A stretch of 64,000 bases of DNA from UBA4064 sp050179135 (GTDB lineage: Bacteria; Desulfobacterota; Desulfobacteria; Desulfobacterales; Desulfatirhabdiaceae), in NCBI GenBank assembly GCA_050179135.1, contig JBFXFK010000002.1, forward strand, positions 20,363-84,362, given 5' to 3'. Below the pieces are notes generated by a model, which was given only the letters and a program-made list of their open reading frames with translations, was not told the origin of the DNA and searched no databases. The stretch's first letter is position 1. Each line of letters opens with the position of its first letter. Below, piece after piece: positions 25,554-35,080 of this stretch. The position numbers and the translations under genes were made by a program.

Positions 25554-27731
25554 ATGATATCCGAATCGGTTATCTGGAAGAACACGCGTGTTAAAACCCC
25601 CACGATTCTTCAGATGGAAGCAACAGAAGATGGTGCTGCCGCTCTGGGCATGATTCTGGGTTATCACGGCAGAAACGTGCCGTTGGAGGAGCTGCGCCTG
25701 GCCTGCGGGGTTTCCCGGAATGGCATCCGGGTAGAATATCTGTTGAAAGCCGGAGAAGCGTATGGTTTGATTTCGGCGCAACACCATACGGAGATCGAAG
25801 CACTTCACCATCTGCCGTTGCCCATGATTGTTTTTCTCAATTTCAGCCATTATGCCGTGTTGGAAGGCATTCGTCGAAACCAGGTGTACCTGAATGATCC
25901 GGAAGTCGGCCCCAAAATCGTTTCCATGGATGATTTTGACAAATCCTTTACCGGCGTGGTACTGGCGTTTTCACCGGGAAACACATTTCAAAAACAGGGT
26001 GCGCCATCCGGAATGATTCGCAGCCTGACCAGTCGTCTGGCCGGCTTTCATTCGGCGTTGACCTATGTGATTCTGGCCGGATTGTTTCTGGTTGTGCCCG
26101 GAATTGTCATACCGGTATTTTCCAAAATTTTTGTTGATCAGATTCTGGTTCAGCATCTTCAGGACTGGCTGACGCCGCTTCTTTTGGGTATGGGACTGAC
26201 AGCCGTGCTTCGTACGGTTCTGACCTGGTTTCAAAAAGCCTGCCTGCTTCGCATGGAAACCAAACTGTCACTGGTCCATTCGGCCCGATTTTTTCAGCAT
26301 GTCTTTCGGCTTCCCATTGATTTTTTTTCCCGGCGATTTGGCGGGGAGGTGGTCAGCCGGGTTCAGATCAATGACAAAGTGGCGCAGCTTCTTTCCGGAG
26401 AGCTGGCCGGCAATGTGCTCAATGCCGTCATGATTGTCTTTTATGCCGCCCTGATGTTTCAATACGACGCCCTGTTGACAGGGATCGGCATGGGTATTGT
26501 TTTCTTCAATCTTGCGGCGCTTCGCTATTTTTCAAGGCGGCGAATCGATCTGGTGCAGAAAATCCTACAGGATCAGGGAAAAAGCCTGGGCACCGCCATG
26601 AGCGGCCTCCAGATGATTGAAACCCTGAAAGCCAGTGGTTCGGAATCGGATTTTTTCGCCCATTGGGCCGGATATCAGGCACAGGTCAAGGATGCCGAGC
26701 AGAAACTGGGTGTTTCATCCCAGATGCTTGCCACCATCTCGACCCTTCTTTCCGCTTTGAATACGGTGGCCATACTGGGCCTGGGATCACTTCGGGTCAT
26801 GGCCGGAGAATACAGTATGGGAACGCTGATTGCGTTTCAAAGTCTGATGGGCAGCTTTGTGGCCCCGATCAATCAGGTTGTCAACCTGGGCAGTCAGTTG
26901 CAGGAACTTCGGGGCCATATTACGCGACTGGACGATGTTCTCCGGTATCCGCAGGATGAACGCTTTTCCGCAACCAAAGCCATTGAACAGACCCGCCCGT
27001 CCACTGGCGTCAAATTGTCGGGTCAACTGGACATGATCGATGTTACCTTTGGTTACAGCCGCATGGAACCACCGCTGATCGAAAACTTCAATCTGTCGGT
27101 CAAACCGGGTCAGCGTGTCGCCCTGGTCGGGGGATCCGGGTCCGGCAAATCGACCCTGGCAAAACTGGTGACCGGCCTCTATCAGCCCTGGAGCGGCCAG
27201 ATTCTGTTTGATGGGAAGCCCCGGGATGATTGGGCCCGGTCGTTATGGAACAGCTCCATCGCCATGGTGGATCAGGATATTTTCATGTTTGAGGGAACCA
27301 TCCGGGAAAATCTGACCCTGTGGGATGAAACAGTTCCTGAACCCCATATGATACAGGCAGCGAATGACGCCTGTATCCACGACGCCATCACCGGGCGACA
27401 TGGCGGATATGACAGCCGGGTGAATGAGGGTTGCGCCAATTTCAGTGGCGGACAACGGCAGCGGCTGGAACTGGCGCGTGCGCTGGTGGGCAATCCCACG
27501 CTTCTGGTGCTGGATGAAGCCACCAGCGCCCTTGATCCCACAACCGAAAAGCAGATTGACGACAATCTCAGGCGACGGGGCTGCACCTGTCTGATCGTGG
27601 CCCATCGTCTGACCACCATCCGGGACTGCGATGAAATCATCGTATTGAACAAGGGTCGGGTGGTTGAGCGGGGCACACATGACGACATGCGGCATGCCAA
27701 TGGACCGTACGCGACGCTGATCAACCTGTAG
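25554..27731 (+). CDS. NHLM-type peptidase-like ABC transporter with degenerate C39 domain
   Basis: 725 residues. Residues 1-140 form a C39-like domain (QMEATEDGAAALGMILGYHG). Active C39 domains have Cys where this one has Asp (codon GAT at 25638-25640), while the His (SHYAVLEG) and the following LNDPEVG are kept. It is therefore probably a binding, non-cleaving domain. A six-helix ABC exporter domain (about 160-450) and a nucleotide-binding domain follow, with Walker A GGSGSGKSTL, signature FSGGQRQRLELARAL and Walker B LLVLDEATSALD. The overall type matches the first ABC transporter of NHLM bacteriocin systems. It lies between the two inverted E repeats, separated from its neighbours by about 200-315 bp. 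Confidence 0.87.
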   Translation: MISESVIWKNTRVKTPTILQMEATEDGAAALGMILGYHGRNVPLEELRLACGVSRNGIRVEYLLKAGEAYGLISAQHHTEIEALHHLPLPMIVFLNFSHYAVLEGIRRNQVYLNDPEVGPKIVSMDDFDKSFTGVVLAFSPGNTFQKQGAPSGMIRSLTSRLAGFHSALTYVILAGLFLVVPGIVIPVFSKIFVDQILVQHLQDWLTPLLLGMGLTAVLRTVLTWFQKACLLRMETKLSLVHSARFFQHVFRLPIDFFSRRFGGEVVSRVQINDKVAQLLSGELAGNVLNAVMIVFYAALMFQYDALLTGIGMGIVFFNLAALRYFSRRRIDLVQKILQDQGKSLGTAMSGLQMIETLKASGSESDFFAHWAGYQAQVKDAEQKLGVSSQMLATISTLLSALNTVAILGLGSLRVMAGEYSMGTLIAFQSLMGSFVAPINQVVNLGSQLQELRGHITRLDDVLRYPQDERFSATKAIEQTRPSTGVKLSGQLDMIDVTFGYSRMEPPLIENFNLSVKPGQRVALVGGSGSGKSTLAKLVTGLYQPWSGQILFDGKPRDDWARSLWNSSIAMVDQDIFMFEGTIRENLTLWDETVPEPHMIQAANDACIHDAITGRHGGYDSRVNEGCANFSGGQRQRLELARALVGNPTLLVLDEATSALDPTTEKQIDDNLRRRGCTCLIVAHRLTTIRDCDEIIVLNKGRVVERGTHDDMRHANGPYATLINL

Positions 27732-27773
27732 GTTTGGGGCGGACCTGTCCGGTTGATTGCAGCATACAGAAGT

Positions 27774-27866
27774 CAGAATTCAGAAGCCAGAATAAATAGG
27801 GAATGGTTGCTGTTTATAAAAATGATATTTTCCTTATTTATTCTGAATTCTGGCTTCTGAATTCTG
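27774..27866. repeat. Inverted repeat E, right copy
   Basis: 93-nt palindrome. Its reverse complement matches 25272-25373, except for an extra 9 bp in the left copy and a few substitutions. It is followed by CTGAATACCTGAG, also present to the left of the ABC gene in direct orientation. It fills most of the 196-bp spacer before the second ABC gene. Confidence 0.85.
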
Positions 27867-27927
27867 AATACCTGAGTAGCTACCCATTTTTACTCATAAC
27901 AACAGCCTGATATGAACACTGGACCGA

Positions 27928-30831
27928 ATGACACCATTATCGGCAATTGATCGAATATTTCACCCCGACTGTCAAACCCAGTCCAATAAACCATTTCTGC
28001 TGAACGACCCGGACATGGTCTGGCGGATTTTATCCGGTCGGTTTGAAATTTTTGCAGTGGCCCTGAAAGGCGGTCAGCCGGCCGGGTACCGGGATCATAT
28101 ATTTACAGCGGAAACCGGCCAGCTTCTGTTTGGACTGGGTCCATCGGAAACCGAAAACAAAACCGGCTTTCTGGCCGTGGGAAATGCCGATGCCCGGTTG
28201 CAGTGTCTGTCCATGTCCGAGTTTCAAAACGCCTTTCAGCAGCCGGGCATTACAGAGGCGGCATCGATTCTGATCGACCAGTGGGTCCAATCCCTTTCAA
28301 AAGGAATCATCGGGGGTTTCCGCACCCGATCGGATATCTTGCTTGATGCCGAAACACACATCACCCTGCCGGTCAATTCCCGTGCCTGCCCCCGAAAAGG
28401 CGTTGTCTGGATCAGCTTGACCTCAGGCAATGCGACGTTTCTCGGACTGGAGGATTTACCCCATGGAAACGGACAGGCGCCCATTCCCCTTGCCGAACCG
28501 GCATGGATTCAGACAACAACACCCGTCAGCCTGACAGGTGAATCCGGTTTATCGGCATGTAAAAGCCCATTGTTCTGGACCGGTCTGGATACCTTTCACC
28601 AACTGGCAATCCGGTGCCAGGGGATCAACCGGAATCTGACTGCTGTCGATACCCACAATCTGATAAAAGAAAAAGAACATCGGGATCGCACGCGCCTGAC
28701 CCGGTCGTTCATGCAACTGGCCTCAGTTTCCAGAACCTTCAAAAAAGGGGAATGGTGGTATTCAGATATCGCCGATCCCCTTTTGACGGCCTGTCAGATG
28801 GTGGGAAAATCCATTGGGGTTTCCATCGTTGCGCCCCCCCGAAATCAGAAACAACCGGAAGAGCGGATCACCCTGCCGGATATTGCCCGGGCCTCGCATA
28901 TCCGGATTCGCCAGGTGATGCTGAAAGAGGGATGGTGGCGCCGTGACAGCGATGCCCTTCTGGGCTTCACAAAAAACGGCAATTTACCGGTAGCCCTGTT
29001 GCCCCTGTCACCCCGTAAATATGTTGCCGTCGATCCGCAGGCCGGAATCCGTCAGGTGATCGATGAGGCGGTTGCCGCATCCCTGTCTCCAACCGCCTGG
29101 CAATTTTACCGATCTCTCCCCAACCGGAGTCTGGGGCCGCTTGACCTGATCAGAATCGGTCTTCATGGCTGCGGGAAAGATTTTATGACCGTTGCGATCA
29201 CCGGCATTCTGGGCGCGCTTCTGGGGCTTTTACCCCCCTTGATGACGGCACTGATCTTTGATACGGTCATTCCCGAGGCATCCCGATCCAGACTCACCCA
29301 GATGATGATCATTCTGTTGGTGTGCACTGTTGGCGCATCCCTGTTTGATCTGACCAAATCGATTGCCGTCCTGCGACTGAAGGGAAAAATTGATCCCGTA
29401 GTCGAAGCGTCTGTTGTGGATCGGCTGATTTCACTTCCGGTTTTTTTTTACCGACAATATAATACAGGCGATCTGGCGAACAGAAGCATGGGAATTTGCG
29501 CCATCAGCCAGTGTTTGTCCGATGTGGCGCTGCAAACCATATTGGCAGGCGCATTTTCATCCGTCAATTTTCTGTTGCTGTTCTGGTATGAATGGCGATT
29601 GGCGCTTGTCACACTTGGGCTGTCGCTTATCGGTATTCTTGTTGCCATTTTTTCCAGTATGATGCAGATACGGTATCAGCGGGTGTTGAATGATATCGAA
29701 GGTCATATTTCAGGCATGTTGCTGCAATTGATATCCGGTATCGCCAAACTGCGCGTGGCCGGTGTCGAGGATCGCGCGTTTGCGGCATGGGCAAAAAACT
29801 TCAGTAGAAAAAGGCGATTCATATTCAAAAGCCGAACCCTTCAGAACAGTCTGGATACATTTAATACCGCTTATCCCATCGTCACGGCCATGATCATTTT
29901 TGCCTGGGTTTCATTAAAAAGTTCAGACCAGTTTACCACCGGAACGTTTCTGGCATTCAATGCGGCGTTTTTGAATTTTCAGTTTGCGCTGTTGCAGATG
30001 AGTACGGCGTTGACGTCCATCATGAATGCCGCGCCCTATTATGAACGTGCTCAGCCCATTTTATCTGCATTGCCGGAAGTGGATGAAAACAAAATCCATC
30101 CGGGACAGATCACCGGAGACATCGAGGTCAGCCAGGTATCATTTCGATATGACGCCGATGGGCCGCTGGTTCTGGACAATGTTTCCCTGAGCGTGAAACC
30201 CGGCGAATACATTGCCATCGTCGGAAGTTCCGGTTCCGGCAAATCCACCCTGCTCAGATTGCTGCTGGGCTTTGAGAATGCCGAGGCAGGCACCATTTTT
30301 TATGACCGTCAGGAATTGACAGTACTTGACATTCGTGAAGTCAGACGACAAATTGGTGTGGTCCTTCAAAACGGCAGCATCATGCCCGGCAGCATTTTTC
30401 GAAATATCGTGGGATCATCGGACTTGACCCTGGATGATGCATGGGAAGCCGCCCGAATGGCCGGCTTGGATCAGGATATCGCAGACATGCCCATGGGCAT
30501 GTTGACCATGATGAGCTTTGGCGGCAGCGTGCTGTCCGGCGGACAGCGTCAGCGGCTGATGATTGCCAGAGCGGTTGTTCGAAAGCCCCGGATTCTTTTT
30601 TTTGATGAAGCCACCAGCGCACTCGACAATCGAACTCAGGCTATCGTCAGCAACAGTCTGGACAATCTTCAGGCTGCCCGGATCGTAATTGCCCACCGGC
30701 TGAGCACCATTATCCATGCAGACCGGATTGTGGTGATGGATCAGGGCCGTATTGTGGAAACCGGAACATACAGCGAACTTCTTGCACAGGATGGACCTTT
30801 TGCGCAGCTCGCCAAGCGCCAGATGGTTTGA
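27928..30831 (+). CDS. NHLM-type ABC transporter, permease and ATPase (second subunit)
   Basis: 967 residues, the length typical of the second NHLM bacteriocin-system ABC protein. The N-terminal 400 residues are not a peptidase. They include a cyclic-nucleotide-binding-like beta region (VWRILSGRFEIFAVAL ... GQLLFGLGPSE) characteristic of this subfamily. Six membrane helices lie at about 415-690. The nucleotide-binding domain has Walker A GSSGSGKSTLL, signature LSGGQRQRLMIARAVV and FFDEATSALDN. An ATG at 27912 leads to an immediate stop, so 27928 is the start. It probably works with the 25554-27731 protein as a heteromeric transporter. Confidence 0.88.
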   Translation: MTPLSAIDRIFHPDCQTQSNKPFLLNDPDMVWRILSGRFEIFAVALKGGQPAGYRDHIFTAETGQLLFGLGPSETENKTGFLAVGNADARLQCLSMSEFQNAFQQPGITEAASILIDQWVQSLSKGIIGGFRTRSDILLDAETHITLPVNSRACPRKGVVWISLTSGNATFLGLEDLPHGNGQAPIPLAEPAWIQTTTPVSLTGESGLSACKSPLFWTGLDTFHQLAIRCQGINRNLTAVDTHNLIKEKEHRDRTRLTRSFMQLASVSRTFKKGEWWYSDIADPLLTACQMVGKSIGVSIVAPPRNQKQPEERITLPDIARASHIRIRQVMLKEGWWRRDSDALLGFTKNGNLPVALLPLSPRKYVAVDPQAGIRQVIDEAVAASLSPTAWQFYRSLPNRSLGPLDLIRIGLHGCGKDFMTVAITGILGALLGLLPPLMTALIFDTVIPEASRSRLTQMMIILLVCTVGASLFDLTKSIAVLRLKGKIDPVVEASVVDRLISLPVFFYRQYNTGDLANRSMGICAISQCLSDVALQTILAGAFSSVNFLLLFWYEWRLALVTLGLSLIGILVAIFSSMMQIRYQRVLNDIEGHISGMLLQLISGIAKLRVAGVEDRAFAAWAKNFSRKRRFIFKSRTLQNSLDTFNTAYPIVTAMIIFAWVSLKSSDQFTTGTFLAFNAAFLNFQFALLQMSTALTSIMNAAPYYERAQPILSALPEVDENKIHPGQITGDIEVSQVSFRYDADGPLVLDNVSLSVKPGEYIAIVGSSGSGKSTLLRLLLGFENAEAGTIFYDRQELTVLDIREVRRQIGVVLQNGSIMPGSIFRNIVGSSDLTLDDAWEAARMAGLDQDIADMPMGMLTMMSFGGSVLSGGQRQRLMIARAVVRKPRILFFDEATSALDNRTQAIVSNSLDNLQAARIVIAHRLSTIIHADRIVVMDQGRIVETGTYSELLAQDGPFAQLAKRQMV

Positions 30832-30885
30832 ACCATAGCGTAAAAGCGATATTAATCCTTCGATTTTAAAAAATTATAGTGAGTG

Positions 30886-31641
30886 ATGAATCATTTTCCG
30901 GATATTGACACCCTTTGTGAACACATTCGAAACGGCTGGCGTTCATCTCAGATGATCTGCCGGCACATCGAGCAGATATATCGGGAAAGCGGCGCGGACA
31001 TGACGACCGATCCGCTGGATCAGCAGTTTTATCTGAGCACGCTTTTCACCATAATAAAAACCATCGACGCGCGGCATGTGATCGAGACCGGCACATTTGT
31101 GGGGTGTTCCACCGCTGTCATGGCATGCGCCATGGATGATCTGAACACCGATGGCGTGATCGAAACCATTGATCCGGCGCCATCCCGGTACGGGGGGTTT
31201 GATGTACGGGACCCGGTTTCCGTCGCCAACCGGGTTTTGATGGGTCATTTTGCGCATCGGGTTATTCTGCATCGGGGCTATTCGGTAAGTGCTTGGGATG
31301 ACAGCCGAAATGAGTTGCCATCCGCGCCGCAGGGAATTTTAACCCAACTGGCGTCCAGACAGGCAAAAACCGATTTGCTTCTCATTGACGGGGATCACTC
31401 GTATCCGGGCGCTTACTGGGATATGAAAATCGGGTGCAGAACCCTGCGGCCCGATGGACCCCGCCTTATTTTTGTGCATGACTATCATTCCATACCGGAT
31501 GTTCGTCAGGCAGTGCGGGACTGGCGGATGCAGAACCGGCAATGGGTCGAATTTCGGGCTTACCGGAAAAATAGCGGATTTGCGTTGATGCAGTGTCATC
31601 CGGACCTAATCCAGGCGGAAAGGGAAAAGGCGGAAGGCTGA
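30886..31641 (+). CDS. Class I SAM-dependent methyltransferase-like protein
   Basis: 251 residues from ATG 30886 (a GTG one codon earlier is possible). The nucleotide-binding loop is HVIETGTFVGCSTAVMA near residue 65, followed by the acidic strand GVIETIDPAP and LLLIDGDHSYPGAYWDMK. This is the Methyltransf_24-type pattern common among enzymes modifying sugars or secondary metabolites. It is 54 bp after the ABC gene and in the same orientation, so likely part of the operon. The target is unknown. The stop codon lies within a partial copy of intergenic repeat C. Confidence 0.75.
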   Translation: MNHFPDIDTLCEHIRNGWRSSQMICRHIEQIYRESGADMTTDPLDQQFYLSTLFTIIKTIDARHVIETGTFVGCSTAVMACAMDDLNTDGVIETIDPAPSRYGGFDVRDPVSVANRVLMGHFAHRVILHRGYSVSAWDDSRNELPSAPQGILTQLASRQAKTDLLLIDGDHSYPGAYWDMKIGCRTLRPDGPRLIFVHDYHSIPDVRQAVRDWRMQNRQWVEFRAYRKNSGFALMQCHPDLIQAEREKAEG

Positions 31642-31712
31642 AGGGCCTACGGCATTCAGGCGGCCCGGCAGTTTCTCACTTCTCACTACTCAATACTCAT
31701 ATCACAATACTG
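31622..31712. repeat. Intergenic repeat C, partial inverted copy
   Basis: Contains AAGGCTGAAGG, CATTCAGGCGGCC, and ACTCATATCACAATACTGAG, which correspond to the reverse complement of 11690-11826 and 43316-43427 with internal deletions. The TGA stop of the methyltransferase gene is inside it. Confidence 0.55.
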
Positions 31713-31729
31713 AGGGAATAATTGTTAAC

Positions 31730-32401
31730 ATGGAAACCGAACTCAGAAAAATCATGATGACCCTTGTGGGTCGTATCAAAAACGGTATTGAATCGAAAGA
31801 TACCGAAAGAATGACCAATCTGCTGGGTAATATACCGATCTGGATTTTTGACCGCCCGGGTACAGGCGCAGACATGCTTGAACGCTTTGTGAAATTGACC
31901 GGTCATTCCAGTGAGATGGAATTTCTGGTTCTGAACGTGATGGCTTTTGAAAAAAATGGAATCCGGGCGTCCCTTTCTGCAGAAACCCTTCTGATCTGGA
32001 ACAATGAAAAAACATGGGAAGAAGAAGAATTTTTCGCGCTCATGCACCTGGGAATTGTCAAGCAGGATTCGACGTGGATTCCCGAATATCTCGGATTCAC
32101 CCCAAAGCAGTCAGACCGGGAGTTGGCTACTGTTGCAGGTGGTTCTGCCATCGGAAACCCCTTTACAGAAACGGATGACGATTTACTTGCAACTGCGACC
32201 TATTTTGGAATGCCCTCTGCCAGCCCGTACATGGCCCTTCCCGTCCAGAGCATCGGGGCCGATTTCAAACCGCCCCAATTGCAGCTGATCCCTGACGATC
32301 ATGAGCCTTCCGACATGATACCCGTTTACGTGCCGAAGTCTGTTTTGATCGAACTGCTGAACCATATGACAATTCCGCAAAGTCTGAAATCAGCCCCATG
32401 A
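31730..32401 (+). CDS. Unrecognised protein with double-glycine motif; possible exported peptide precursor
   Basis: 223 residues, acidic, no Cys. Around residues 129-138 it reads DRELATVAGG, matching the ELxxVAGG pattern at the leader end of NHLP/Nif11-type and other double-glycine export precursors. That leaves a 138-residue leader-like part and an 85-residue remainder rich in P, S, T, D and hydrophobics. A normal leader is shorter, so the resemblance may be chance, but the locus encodes an NHLM-type exporter and no other precursor is visible. The stop overlaps the next gene's start (ATGA). Otherwise no family recognised. Confidence 0.5.
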   Translation: METELRKIMMTLVGRIKNGIESKDTERMTNLLGNIPIWIFDRPGTGADMLERFVKLTGHSSEMEFLVLNVMAFEKNGIRASLSAETLLIWNNEKTWEEEEFFALMHLGIVKQDSTWIPEYLGFTPKQSDRELATVAGGSAIGNPFTETDDDLLATATYFGMPSASPYMALPVQSIGADFKPPQLQLIPDDHEPSDMIPVYVPKSVLIELLNHMTIPQSLKSAP

Positions 32402-34167
32402 GAAACATTTCTGATGAAACAATGATGCACGTTGGTGATTTGAGCGATTTGATCGATAGGCGGGATTACCGGGGGCTGCCCCTGAGACCGCCCCGGCGGC
32501 TGCTTCAATTGCTGCATCTGGCCAGGGAACATGCGGCTGCGGTGGCATATCGTCCCATCAGTTTTGGTAACAGGGGGTATCTGGAAGAACGGGTAACCGA
32601 CCTGCATCACATTGGACAGGCCATCCAGGATATGCTTCCCGGGCTGAAACCTGCCTGGCAGTCAATGGCAGGCCATCTCTGCCGGTTGCTGTCAACCATT
32701 TCCAGTGACAGAAAAAAAAAGGCGTTTGACCGGATTGTAACGGATTGCGACAAAACCCGATATAAGGAATACTGGTTTCATGAAGTCACCTGTGTTCCTG
32801 CGGCAGACATCCCCCTGTTGACCCACCCGTATGATCATATTCTGGTGGTGATCGGTCCTGGAATCGGTCTGGGAGATGAGCTGTCCTGTGCTGAACTGCT
32901 CCTGTCCCTGAAAAGAAAATTCCCCCGGGCAGTTTTTGAATTTTATGGATATTATGCCAATGTCTGGCCCCATGTCCATTCAACTTTCAAATCAAACGGG
33001 CTTGCCGGATGTCCCATGACGGCCTTTGAATGTGTTGATCAGGCCATGAAAACGAAACAGGGGGATCATCTGCTGGTTGTTTATATCAATTTTACCGGCC
33101 TGTGTTTCCATCTGGCATTCTGCCTGGACCGCATCCGGCCGGATATTGTTGAAATAGCGGTCGGCCAGGGCAAAATGTGGTTTATGCCCCGGGATGGTAT
33201 GCCGGTTCAGGTTGCCCATGGCATGGACCCGCTTTATCCGCAAAACTATGGCGTACTTCGACAGTTAGCCGGTCACCTGGTGGGTCCGATTCCCCGCCCT
33301 TCATCAAAACCCGGCAAAATCTGTCAGGAAGATGCATTTCAAATCGTTATCAGCCCGCTGACATCCAAGCCCATTTTATTGACGCCTGCCGACTGGGCCA
33401 ATATGATTGAAAAAACCCTGGATGGTGTCACGAATCGAAAACCGGTTTCGTGTTTGGTGCTCCCCGGAATGTCCGTCACTTCAACCGACTATGCCCGGGA
33501 GATTGCTGAGCAGACATCCACCAAGGCGATATCGGACTTTCATATCGCGGTTCTGAACAAAGGACTCCCGCTGACACCGGATACGGCATTTTCCGAGGTG
33601 TATCAGGTCATGAGCCAGTCTCATCTGGCCATGGGGATCGATACCTATACATCTCATCTGGCTGCCATGATGTCGGTTGCATCGATCAATCTGTGTTATG
33701 AGCGGAATAGCGCTTTCTGGCCCGATGTGTCAAATTCCTGGTGGATCGAGCTCCGGCAGGGCCTGGAAACCATAACGGACCTGTCGAGCCTGTTGTTTGG
33801 ACTGGTTGGCGGAACAAAGGCAATTGATCATTTTGAACCGGGAAAGGCCATTCACCCGGACATCTTTTTGAAACTGGACAGCCTGTTTTCTTCAATCCGG
33901 GATATTCCCACGCATGAAACGCTTCAGAATATTCTGAAAGCCGGTCATGAAGCATGGAACCATATCCCTCACAGATACCGCCATCTGATTGCCGCAATCG
34001 ATGGCAATTACGCATGGCCCAGGGTGGTCAACTGGCTTTCCGATGACCATCTGGATGAAAAAATGCGATTCTGGATACTGGACATTCTGGGCAAATCCCA
34101 TTTTCGCAAATTCTGCGTCCTGGCAGGCCTGCTCAAAAACCATTTTCAGCCTTCCAGTCATGAATGA
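32398..34167 (+). CDS. GT9-like (GT-B fold) glycosyltransferase
   Basis: 589 residues. The centre resembles glycosyltransferase family 9: ILVVIGPGIGLGDELSCAEL followed by LLSLKRKFPRAVFEFYG (N-terminal Rossmann domain, near residue 148), and later MGIDTYTSHLAAMMSVASIN plus LCYERNSAFWP (cf. D-TGxxHLAaal...vxLyG, near residue 410). About 120 N-terminal residues and about 100 C-terminal residues have no recognised match. The ATGA overlap with the previous gene and the 8-bp overlap with the next imply tight coupling. The substrate is unknown; modification of an exported product or of an envelope glycan is possible. Confidence 0.6.
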   Translation: MRNISDETMMHVGDLSDLIDRRDYRGLPLRPPRRLLQLLHLAREHAAAVAYRPISFGNRGYLEERVTDLHHIGQAIQDMLPGLKPAWQSMAGHLCRLLSTISSDRKKKAFDRIVTDCDKTRYKEYWFHEVTCVPAADIPLLTHPYDHILVVIGPGIGLGDELSCAELLLSLKRKFPRAVFEFYGYYANVWPHVHSTFKSNGLAGCPMTAFECVDQAMKTKQGDHLLVVYINFTGLCFHLAFCLDRIRPDIVEIAVGQGKMWFMPRDGMPVQVAHGMDPLYPQNYGVLRQLAGHLVGPIPRPSSKPGKICQEDAFQIVISPLTSKPILLTPADWANMIEKTLDGVTNRKPVSCLVLPGMSVTSTDYAREIAEQTSTKAISDFHIAVLNKGLPLTPDTAFSEVYQVMSQSHLAMGIDTYTSHLAAMMSVASINLCYERNSAFWPDVSNSWWIELRQGLETITDLSSLLFGLVGGTKAIDHFEPGKAIHPDIFLKLDSLFSSIRDIPTHETLQNILKAGHEAWNHIPHRYRHLIAAIDGNYAWPRVVNWLSDDHLDEKMRFWILDILGKSHFRKFCVLAGLLKNHFQPSSHE

Positions 34168-35080
34168 TCACCGACTTGACCTGAATACTCTCCAGACGGA
34201 TCTGTCATCGGCCCGGATCCGACACAACACCCGCTATCAACAGGCGGTGGCCTGGTATCAGACAGCACTGACCCGGCAGTTTCAAATGAATCTGGAAAAG
34301 GTGCTGTCATTTCTGGTGCAAAACCGGGATATGGCCGGGATCAATGAGAAATTCCGTCTGATGATATCCCGGGCTGTTCTGGCGGAAGGCAAATCGGTCA
34401 TGGACATATGCGCACTGGGACCACCCCTTGAAATATTTCCCTTGAAGTCCCTCAGTGATGGTCTGATTGCTTATGGTGCATGCGGCATCATGAAAACCGC
34501 CCTTGCCAATTCATGCCATTCAACTGAAACCAGCCTGGTCATGCATGATGTGGTCTCAATGGGTTTTGATATCCCGACAGCCCGCGCCATGGGTGTCATG
34601 GCCGCAGCAGCGATTCAGAACGCCGTGGTTGAAACCTGTCTGGCGGATCGCAGAACAGATATCGCTGAAATGATGATGCGGGTATCGGAACAGGTTTCAG
34701 CAGGTGTATTGATCCAATCATCATTCCCTGTTCCAATGACATGGGATCAGCATGAAGCTGCCGTCAGGCATCAGGACATCCCCGGACTCATGATGCTGGA
34801 GCAGATATTTTTAAAAACCGCCCCATCCGGTGTCCGTGTTCAGCTTCTGGAAATCGCCGCCAACCTCCACGGGTTGCGGCATATGATGGCGATACGGGCC
34901 AATGACTTGAATGGCAATCCGTCCCTTCAGCGTCTGACAGATTTCGTCAAAACAATCTGGAACAATGCCTGCGATCTGAATCCGGCTTGTCGCGATGCGG
35001 TTGCCACACGGGTAATCGGTTCACTGGAACAACTGGTTGTTCTTTCAAACCCGATGAAACAAGGAATGGATTGCCTGTGA
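34160..35080 (+). CDS. Class I isoprenoid-synthase-like protein lacking Asp-rich motifs (pseudoenzyme-like)
   Basis: 306 residues, all-helical by composition. It aligns along its length with the next gene's product: LGPPLEIFPLKSLSDGLIAY against FGPPLELQDDSGIYALSLIAY, and FVKTIWNNACDLNP against FLELWNGAGDLHP. Where the partner has Asp-rich motifs, this protein has IMKTALANSCHST and AANLHGLRHM, so metal binding is not expected. It may be a non-catalytic subunit, as in heteromeric prenyl-diphosphate synthases. The start ATG overlaps the upstream stop by 8 bp; a longer in-frame start at 33989 would overlap the glycosyltransferase extensively. Confidence 0.5.
   Translation: MNDHRLDLNTLQTDLSSARIRHNTRYQQAVAWYQTALTRQFQMNLEKVLSFLVQNRDMAGINEKFRLMISRAVLAEGKSVMDICALGPPLEIFPLKSLSDGLIAYGACGIMKTALANSCHSTETSLVMHDVVSMGFDIPTARAMGVMAAAAIQNAVVETCLADRRTDIAEMMMRVSEQVSAGVLIQSSFPVPMTWDQHEAAVRHQDIPGLMMLEQIFLKTAPSGVRVQLLEIAANLHGLRHMMAIRANDLNGNPSLQRLTDFVKTIWNNACDLNPACRDAVATRVIGSLEQLVVLSNPMKQGMDCL

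Noticed and set aside
31730..32401. Firm assignment as an NHLP precursor
   Set aside because: Only the double-glycine motif supports it and the leader is too long for the family, so it is reported as a candidate only.
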